Assembly (NCBI GenBank): GCA_900540545.1
Contig: UQGJ01000002.1
Location: 124,001-188,000, forward strand
Source: an uncultured Eubacteriales bacterium
GTDB taxonomy: Bacteria; Bacillota; Clostridia; Oscillospirales; Oscillospiraceae
Reading direction: 5' to 3'
DNA length: 64,000 nt
Shown: piece after piece, positions 58,818-64,000 of the stretch
Position numbering within the stretch: the stretch's first letter is position 1
How the letters are laid out: every line of letters starts with the position of its first letter
Notes under the pieces: generated by a model
What the model saw: the letters and a program-made list of their open reading frames with translations, nothing else
The model's database searches: none
What the model was told of the DNA's origin: nothing
Position numbers and translations under genes: made by a program

Positions 58818-59087
58818 ATGTTGACGAGAGAGGATTTGGAGGCCATCAGCCAATTGATGGACGCCAAAATGGCCGCACAGAAGAAAGAAATCATCCGGAA
58901 AGTGGGCGTGCTGATTGAAAACGAGGTCACGCCTAAGTTCAATCTTCTGGCCGAAGGGCAGGAGGATATTCTCCGCAGGATGCCCAGCGAGGACGACATG
59001 GACATCATCGACGGGCGTTTGACGGACCTGGAGCAGACGGTCCGGCGGCACGAGACGGAGATCGCGGCTCTGAAACGGGCTAACTGA
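58818..59087 (+). CDS. Small coiled-coil protein, unknown
   Basis: 89 residues starting MLTREDLEAISQLMDAKMAA. The whole chain is helical with heptad-like Leu/Ile spacing (DIIDGRLTDLEQTVRRHETE), so probably an extended coiled coil or oligomer. No membrane helix or catalytic residue. GAGGTGAGGGG precedes the ATG. Own perfect promoter and own strong terminator, so it is a monocistronic, probably highly expressed transcript. Similar short proteins occur near phage or helicase genes elsewhere; no such context here. Confidence 0.75.
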   Translation: MLTREDLEAISQLMDAKMAAQKKEIIRKVGVLIENEVTPKFNLLAEGQEDILRRMPSEDDMDIIDGRLTDLEQTVRRHETEIAALKRAN

Positions 59088-59099
59088 AGGTCACAGTGA

Positions 59100-59134
59100 C
59101 CGGCGGCGCGGAGCTCCGTGCCGCCGGCATTTTT
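59100..59134 (+). terminator. Intrinsic terminator of the coiled-coil gene
   Basis: 8-base outer stem CCGGCGGC / GCCGCCGG plus inner CGGAG/CTCCG, then CATTTTTT. Strong. Confidence 0.88.
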
Positions 59135-59195
59135 TGTGTTTTTGTCCTGTTTTCGATGAACGGGAAATAAAAAACAAAAAAAGTGAAGAAAGTAT

Positions 59196-59224
59196 TTGAC
59201 ATTGACAAGACTCTTGACTATAAT
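59196..59224 (+). promoter_or_regulatory. Consensus promoter of yceD-rpmF
   Basis: TTGACA (59196-59201), 17-base spacer, TATAAT (59219-59224): perfect consensus; a second TTGACA (59202-59207) starts one base after the first. The leader is about 23 bases. Confidence 0.88.
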
Positions 59225-59253
59225 ATTTGACGTGCCATTATGCGAGGTGTGCC

Positions 59254-59763
59254 ATGCGACTGAATCTAAAAGACGTGATCAATGTTCCCGGCGCGGTGAA
59301 GCCCTTTGAATTCCAAATGGACCTGTCCGATTTGGAGTTTTACGGCGCCCACCCCATCGACAGACCGGTCCTGGTGACGGGACGGGTCAGGAACATGGCC
59401 GGCGCTCTGGTTTTGGAAGCGGAGGCGCAAACCACCCTCAGCCTGACCTGCGACCGGTGCATGAAGCCGTTCACAAGGGAACAGGCGGTGCCCATCGAGA
59501 CCCTGCTCGCCACGGAGCTGGCCGACGAGACCAGCGACGACGAGATCGTCCTTCTGGACGGGGACGAGGTGGACCTGGATGAGGTGGCGACCACGGCATT
59601 TGTCCTCGCAATGGATTCCAAGAACCTCTGCTCAGAGGACTGCAAAGGCGTCTGCGCCGGTTGCGGCGTCGATTTGAACGCCGAGGCGTGCCGGTGCAAG
59701 CCCGAGGTAGACCCCCGGCTGGCCGCATTGGCCCAGCTACTGGAGGACAAAGAGAGCGAGTAA
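59254..59763 (+). CDS. yceD: YceD/DUF177 family protein
   Basis: 169 residues. DUF177 proteins are nearly always encoded just before rpmF and are thought to act in 23S rRNA or L32 assembly. CDRCMKPF and the C-terminal Cys group CSEDCKGVCAGCGVDL (with further CRC) suggest zinc. GAGGTG precedes the ATG at 59254. First gene of the rpmF unit. Confidence 0.92.
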   Translation: MRLNLKDVINVPGAVKPFEFQMDLSDLEFYGAHPIDRPVLVTGRVRNMAGALVLEAEAQTTLSLTCDRCMKPFTREQAVPIETLLATELADETSDDEIVLLDGDEVDLDEVATTAFVLAMDSKNLCSEDCKGVCAGCGVDLNAEACRCKPEVDPRLAALAQLLEDKESE

Positions 59764-59801
59764 AGCATGGCCCGTTTCGGGTCCCCAAGGAGGTGTCACA
59801 A

Positions 59802-60002
59802 ATGGCAGTCCCTAAGTCTAAAGTATCCAAGCAGCGTCGGAACAAGCGCCGCAGCTCCGTGTGGAAGCTGGAGACCCCCGGCCTCAACAAGTGCCCCAAG
59901 TGCGGCGCTTACCGTCTGCCTCATCGGCTTTGCAAGTCCTGCATGACTTACAATGGCCGTGAGTTCGGCAAGGTCGAGGTCAGCGAGGTCAAGGCCGACT
60001 AA
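59802..60002 (+). CDS. rpmF: 50S ribosomal protein L32
   Basis: 66 residues. MAVPKSKVSKQRRNKRRSSV and the Zn-ribbon CPKCGAYRLPHRLCKSC (C+ form, needing zinc). AAGGAGG precedes the ATG. Followed by a terminator. Confidence 0.97.
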   Translation: MAVPKSKVSKQRRNKRRSSVWKLETPGLNKCPKCGAYRLPHRLCKSCMTYNGREFGKVEVSEVKAD

Positions 60003-60012
60003 ACAACTGCAT

Positions 60013-60055
60013 GGCAAAAAGAAGGGAGAGAGTTATCTCTCTCTTTCTTTTTGCC
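60013..60055 (+). terminator. Intrinsic terminator of yceD-rpmF
   Basis: Long AG/CT-rich stem (20-base left arm starting GGCAAAAAGAA) with loop TTAT and a right arm to 60055; the U-rich right arm ends the rpmF transcript. Confidence 0.8.
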
Positions 60056-60101
60056 CGGATTTCGGGTACAATAACGCATATACAAAGGAAGTGAACGCGC
60101 C

Positions 60102-61427
60102 ATGAGTACGAAGATCGCGTCCGTGGACCAGGGCAGCCCCGCCCAGCGGGCCGGGGTACGGCCCGGTGAGTGGCTGATGGAGATCAACGGCCACCAGGTG
60201 GTGGACGTGCTGGACTACAAATTCTACGGCTACGACGCCCGCCTCGCCCTGACCCTGCGGGGGGAGGACGGCGGGACGCGCACGGTGAAGCTCAAAAAAG
60301 AAGAGGGCGAGGATATGGGCCTCAATTTCGAGACCTACCTCATGGACAAGGCCCGCTCCTGCGCCAACAAGTGCATCTTCTGCTTCGTGGACCAGCTCCC
60401 CCAGGGGATGCGGGAGAGCCTCTACTTCAAGGACGACGACGCCCGGCTGTCCTTCCTCATGGGCAACTATATCACCCTCACCAACCTCTCCGACCGGGAG
60501 GCCCAGCGCATCATCGACCTGCACATTTCGCCCATCAACGTCTCCGTCCATGCCACCGACCCGGCCCTCCGCGCCAAGCTGCTGGGCTTTCCCAACGGCG
60601 GCCGGGGGCTGGAGCTGATGAAGCGTTTCGCCCAGGCGGGCATCACCATGAACTGCCAGATTGTGGCCTGTCCCGGCATCAACGACGGTCCCGCCCTCCA
60701 GAAGAGCATGGAGGACTTGGCGGCCATGTACCCCGGCGTCAACAGCGTGTCCATCGTCCCCGTGGGCCTCACCAAGCACCGCCAGGGGTGCTACCCTCTG
60801 GAGCCGTACACGCCAGACACCGCCGGGGCGGTGGTGGATATGGTGGAGACCTACGGCGCACACTGTAAAGAGACCTTCGGCACCGCCCTCTTCTGGTGCT
60901 CCGACGAGTTCTACATCCAGGCGGGCCGCCCCATCCCGGAGGACGACTTCTACGAGGACTACACCCAGCTGGAAAACGGCGTGGGCATGCTGCGCCTGCT
61001 GCGGACGGAATTCGACGCCGCCCTGGACCTCATGGACCCGGTGGAGGGCGTCACGCCCTTTTCCACGGCCTGCGGCGTGGCAGCGGGGCCCTGGATACAG
61101 GAAATTCTTGACAGAGCGGCGCTGAAATGCCATACTAAGGGCATCGTTTATCCCATCCTCAACGACTTTTTCGGGCACACGGTCACTGTATCCGGCCTGG
61201 TGACCGGCGGCGACCTCATCCGCCAGCTCAAGGGCAGGGACCTGGGCAGGCGGCTCCTGATTCCCGTGAACATGCTTCGCCACGGTGAGGACGTCTTTTT
61301 GGACGACGTGACCCTGGCCGACGTGCGCCGGGAGCTGAAGGTGGAGGTCGTCCCCGTGAACCAGGACGGCTTCGACCTGTGCGACGCTATTTTTGAACAA
61401 AACCAAGGAGGTGGTTTCCATGGCTAG
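60102..61427 (+). CDS. PDZ-radical SAM-DUF512 protein
   Basis: 441 residues: an N-terminal PDZ-like domain (about residues 1-60; DQGSPAQRAGVRPGEWLMEI), a radical SAM-like core with RSCANKCIFCFVDQLP (C-x3-C-x2-C), and a C-terminal DUF512 region. Function unknown; in Clostridia it is conserved next to der. It overlaps the der start (CATGG...), so they are coupled, pointing to a ribosome-related role by context (inference). Confidence 0.9.
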   Translation: MSTKIASVDQGSPAQRAGVRPGEWLMEINGHQVVDVLDYKFYGYDARLALTLRGEDGGTRTVKLKKEEGEDMGLNFETYLMDKARSCANKCIFCFVDQLPQGMRESLYFKDDDARLSFLMGNYITLTNLSDREAQRIIDLHISPINVSVHATDPALRAKLLGFPNGGRGLELMKRFAQAGITMNCQIVACPGINDGPALQKSMEDLAAMYPGVNSVSIVPVGLTKHRQGCYPLEPYTPDTAGAVVDMVETYGAHCKETFGTALFWCSDEFYIQAGRPIPEDDFYEDYTQLENGVGMLRLLRTEFDAALDLMDPVEGVTPFSTACGVAAGPWIQEILDRAALKCHTKGIVYPILNDFFGHTVTVSGLVTGGDLIRQLKGRDLGRRLLIPVNMLRHGEDVFLDDVTLADVRRELKVEVVPVNQDGFDLCDAIFEQNQGGGFHG

Positions 61428-62748
61428 ACCTCTGGTAGCCATCGTGGGCCGGCCCAACGTGGGCAAGTCCATGCTCTTCAATAAGCTCTGTGGCCAGCGG
61501 CTGTCCATCGTGGAGGACACCCCCGGCGTCACCCGGGACCGGCTCTACGCCGAGTGCGAGTGGCGGGGCCGGAGCTTCGACATCGTGGACACCGGCGGCA
61601 TCGAGCCGGGGACCGACAGCGAGATTTTGACCTTCATGCGCCATCAGGCGGAAATCGCCATCCAGAACGCCACGGTCATCGTCTTCCTGTGCGACATCAA
61701 GACCGGCCTCACCGCCTCCGACCAGGAGGTGGCCAATATGTTGCTGCGCTCCGGCAAGCCGGTGGTGCTGGCGGTGAACAAGATGGACCAGGTGGGCCCC
61801 ACCAACCCGGACATCTACGAGTTCTACAACCTGGGTCTGGGGGACCCGGTGGCCGTCTCCGCCGTCCACGGCCACGGCACCGGTGACCTGCTGGACGCCT
61901 GCTTCGACTACTTCCCGGAGGAGACAGAGGAGGAGCCGGAGGACGACGTGGTGAAGGTGGCCGTCATCGGCAAGCCCAACGTGGGCAAGTCCTCCCTCAT
62001 CAACCGCATCCTGGGCCAGGAGCGGGTCATCGTCAGCGATATGGCGGGCACCACCCGGGACGCGGTGGACAGCTATTTCGAGAACGGCACGGGGAAGTAC
62101 CTCTTTATCGACACCGCCGGGATGCGGAAAAAGTCCAAGGTGGACGACCGCATCGAGAAGTTCTCCGTCCTCCGGGCCACCATGGCCATTGAGCGCGCCG
62201 ACGTGTGCCTCATTATGATCGACGCCAACGAGGGCGTCACCGAGCAGGACACCAAGGTGGCGGGCCTGGCCCACGAGGCGGGGAAGGCCTGCATCATCGT
62301 GGTCAACAAGTGGGACGCGGTGGAGAAGGACGGCAAGACCATGGACAAGATGCGGGAGGACGTCCGCCGGGACCTCTCCTACATGACCTACGCCCCCATC
62401 CTCTTCATCTCCGCCCTCACCGGCCAGCGGGTACCCCGGCTCTTTGAGCTCATCAACTACGTCAACGACCAGTCCGCCATGCGCATCACCACGGGCATGC
62501 TCAACTCCGTGCTGGCCGACGCCACCGCACGGGTCCAGCCCCCCACGGACAAGGGCCGGCGGCTGAAGATCTTCTATATGACCCAGGTGGGGGTGAAGCC
62601 CCCCCACTTCGTCTGCTTCTGCAATGACGCCCAGCTCTTCCACTTTTCCTATCAGCGTTACCTGGAGAATCAGATTCGGAACACCTTCGGCCTGGAGGGT
62701 ACGCCCATTCGGCTCACCATCCGGCAGAAGGGGGATAAGGAGGAGTAA
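61420..62748 (+). CDS. der: Ribosome biogenesis GTPase Der (EngA)
   Basis: Double-GTPase for 50S assembly. 442 residues. First G-domain GRPNVGKSMLFNK, VDTGG, NKMD; second IGKPNVGKSSLIN, IDTAGMRKK, NKWD; C-terminal KH-like domain. AAGGAGGTGG precedes the ATG at 61420. Confidence 0.97.
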   Translation: MARPLVAIVGRPNVGKSMLFNKLCGQRLSIVEDTPGVTRDRLYAECEWRGRSFDIVDTGGIEPGTDSEILTFMRHQAEIAIQNATVIVFLCDIKTGLTASDQEVANMLLRSGKPVVLAVNKMDQVGPTNPDIYEFYNLGLGDPVAVSAVHGHGTGDLLDACFDYFPEETEEEPEDDVVKVAVIGKPNVGKSSLINRILGQERVIVSDMAGTTRDAVDSYFENGTGKYLFIDTAGMRKKSKVDDRIEKFSVLRATMAIERADVCLIMIDANEGVTEQDTKVAGLAHEAGKACIIVVNKWDAVEKDGKTMDKMREDVRRDLSYMTYAPILFISALTGQRVPRLFELINYVNDQSAMRITTGMLNSVLADATARVQPPTDKGRRLKIFYMTQVGVKPPHFVCFCNDAQLFHFSYQRYLENQIRNTFGLEGTPIRLTIRQKGDKEE

Positions 62749-62751
62749 GGT

Positions 62752-63468
62752 ATGCTGGAATCGTTTCGGGCGCTGGTCAATGGCGGCGCGGACTGGCATA
62801 TCATGTGGTCTGCGCCCAATCCGCTGCTGCTGATCGGACTGGCGGTGGTGATTGGACTGGTGTCCTACTTCCTGGGCTGCTCCAACGGGGCCATCATCGT
62901 CTCCAAGTATATCCTGCACAACGACATCCGCAACCACGGCAGCGGTAACGCGGGCCTGACCAATTTTCAGCGGGTCTTTGGCGGGAAGCTGACCTTTGTG
63001 GTCATCATGGCCGATGTGGTCAAGGCGGTGCTGGCCGTCTGCTTCGGCATGCTGGCCGTCTGGCTGGCGGGCTGGCCGGGGCTGACCCTATTGGCAAAGT
63101 ATTGGGCGGGCCTCTTCTGCCTGCTGGGCCACATGTTCCCCTGCATGTTCGGCTTCAAGGGGGGCAAGGGCATCCTCTCCGGCGGCACCATCGCCATCAT
63201 GATAGACTGGCGGCTGGCCCTGCTGGCCTGGGGCGGCTTCCTGCTGCTGACCATCCTGACCCGCTACGTCTCCCTGGGCTCCATCTACGCCGGGGCATCC
63301 TTCCCGGTGGGGACCTGGCTGTTTGTGGACCACGACCCGGTCCTGATGGTCCTGGCGGTGCTGATTGCCGCCCTCATCCTCTGGAAGCACCGGGCCAACT
63401 TCCTGCGTCTGGTCCACGGCGAGGAGAACAAGCTCTCCTTCCATAAGAAAAAGGAAACGGGGGTATAG
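62752..63468 (+). CDS. plsY: Acyl-phosphate:glycerol-3-phosphate acyltransferase
   Basis: 238 residues, about five membrane helices; the first acyl transfer to G3P using acyl-phosphate. SGNAGLTNFQRVFGG and the GFKGGKGI glycine loops are PlsY motifs. It follows der by three bases; with gpsA it supplies phospholipid synthesis with cdsA. Confidence 0.95.
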   Translation: MLESFRALVNGGADWHIMWSAPNPLLLIGLAVVIGLVSYFLGCSNGAIIVSKYILHNDIRNHGSGNAGLTNFQRVFGGKLTFVVIMADVVKAVLAVCFGMLAVWLAGWPGLTLLAKYWAGLFCLLGHMFPCMFGFKGGKGILSGGTIAIMIDWRLALLAWGGFLLLTILTRYVSLGSIYAGASFPVGTWLFVDHDPVLMVLAVLIAALILWKHRANFLRLVHGEENKLSFHKKKETGV

Positions 63469-63472
63469 ACCC

Positions 63473-64000
63473 ATGAAGGTATCGGTCATTGGCAGCGGCG
63501 GCTGGGGCACGGCCCTGGCCCTTCTGCTGCTGGAGAACGGCAACGACGTGACCCTCTGGTCTTACAGCGCATCCGAGCACCAGGTCCTGCGGGAGACCGG
63601 GGAGAACCCCATGCTCAAGGGCGTCCCCCTGCCTGAGACCCTGGGCCTGACCACCGACCTGAGCTGCGTCAAGGGCTGTCAGGTGGTAGTCCTTGCCACG
63701 CCGTCCTTCGCCGTGCGGGGCACTGCCCGGCAGTTGGCCCCCCTCCTGGACCCCGGCGCCGTGCTGGTCTCGGTGTCCAAGGGCATTGAAAAGGACACCT
63801 CTTTGACTCTCACCGAGGTCATCCGCCAGGAGGTGGGCGAGGCCCACCCGGTGGTGGCCCTGTCCGGCCCCTCCCACGCCGAGGAGGTGGGCCGGGGCGT
63901 CCCCACCGCCGTGGTCTCGGCCTGCGAGGACCGGGCGGCGGCGGAGCTGGTCCAGGACCTCTTCATGTGCGAGCGCTTCCGGGTCTACGCCAGCGACGAC
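63473..64000 (+). CDS. gpsA: Glycerol-3-phosphate dehydrogenase [NAD(P)+], partial
   Basis: First 176 residues seen; the rest runs off the window. Rossmann motif GSGGWGTALALLLLENG, and the VSVSKGIEK and LSGPSHAEEV segments typical of GpsA. Makes G3P for plsY; four bases after plsY stop. Confidence 0.95.
   Translation, partial: MKVSVIGSGGWGTALALLLLENGNDVTLWSYSASEHQVLRETGENPMLKGVPLPETLGLTTDLSCVKGCQVVVLATPSFAVRGTARQLAPLLDPGAVLVSVSKGIEKDTSLTLTEVIRQEVGEAHPVVALSGPSHAEEVGRGVPTAVVSACEDRAAAELVQDLFMCERFRVYASDD

Overview
The window reads as a chromosomal segment of a GC-rich, endospore-forming Clostridia, most likely an Oscillospiraceae-type gut anaerobe (Flavonifractor/Lawsonibacter-like; this placement is inference). 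The reasons are the sporulation genes spoIIGA, sigE, sigG and ylmC/ymxH, a PolC-type replicative polymerase, the Firmicutes order rpsB-tsf-pyrH-frr-uppS-cdsA-dxr-rseP-ispG-polC, several EFR1-type flavodoxin-ferredoxins, and strong GGAGG ribosome binding sites with frequent GTG/TTG starts. No tRNA, rRNA, CRISPR array, transposase or prophage block was seen, and no gene-free stretch exceeds 300 bases. Most of the window is housekeeping; the poorly understood content is small modules between the conserved operons.

Layout. 1-4.5 kb: gltX (minus, cut by the window edge) and trpS (plus) diverge from overlapping promoters, followed by a WecA/TagO-like phosphoglycosyltransferase and wecB (cell-wall glycopolymer precursors). 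4.5-7.1 kb: a secreted or anchored protein of unknown function, a minus-strand trio of small unknown proteins, and a phosphodiesterase. 7.1-12.9 kb: coaX, a MATE exporter, then minus-strand GNAT, CAT-like acyltransferase, nth and an AT-rich small gene, then an MFS exporter. 13-18.4 kb: glyA, a homocysteine methyltransferase-like gene, rarA, a tandem pair of unknown membrane proteins, and a VOC protein. 18.5-25.7 kb: an EFR1 protein, an S1-domain protein, the DUF951-hisC-radical SAM operon, and the sporulation locus spoIIGA-sigE-(antisense yjbR)-sigG.

25.7-30.1 kb: a second EFR1 protein converging on a minus-strand unit of YiiX-like hydrolase, PseA/WbpG-like PP-loop enzyme and TauE/SafE-like permease, with a parS-like site between the first two, then ylmC. 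30.1-42.6 kb: the translation, lipid, isoprenoid and replication supercluster rpsB to polC. 42.6-50.6 kb: an unusual M50-like membrane protease and a complete hisZGDBHAFIE operon. With hisC at 20.7 kb, only histidinol-phosphate phosphatase is missing from the histidine pathway here. 50.6-53.6 kb: ybaK, a thioesterase-like gene, a VOC protein, a DJ-1/PfpI protein and a WYL regulator. 53.7-58.7 kb: the spermidine/putrescine ABC transporter potABCD and an RluA-family pseudouridine synthase. 58.8-64 kb: a small coiled-coil gene, yceD-rpmF, a PDZ-radical SAM-DUF512 protein, der, plsY and gpsA (cut by the window edge).

The regulatory sequence is unusually legible. Many promoters have near-consensus -35/-10 hexamers with 17-base spacers, and two divergent gene pairs share overlapping -35 hexamers. 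Most units end in long perfect hairpins. No single wholly new system is proven by sequence alone. The best candidates for undescribed biology are the PP-loop/TauE/YiiX unit, the three-gene small-protein module at 5.3-6.6 kb, and the recently duplicated membrane-protein pair at 16.5-18.0 kb.
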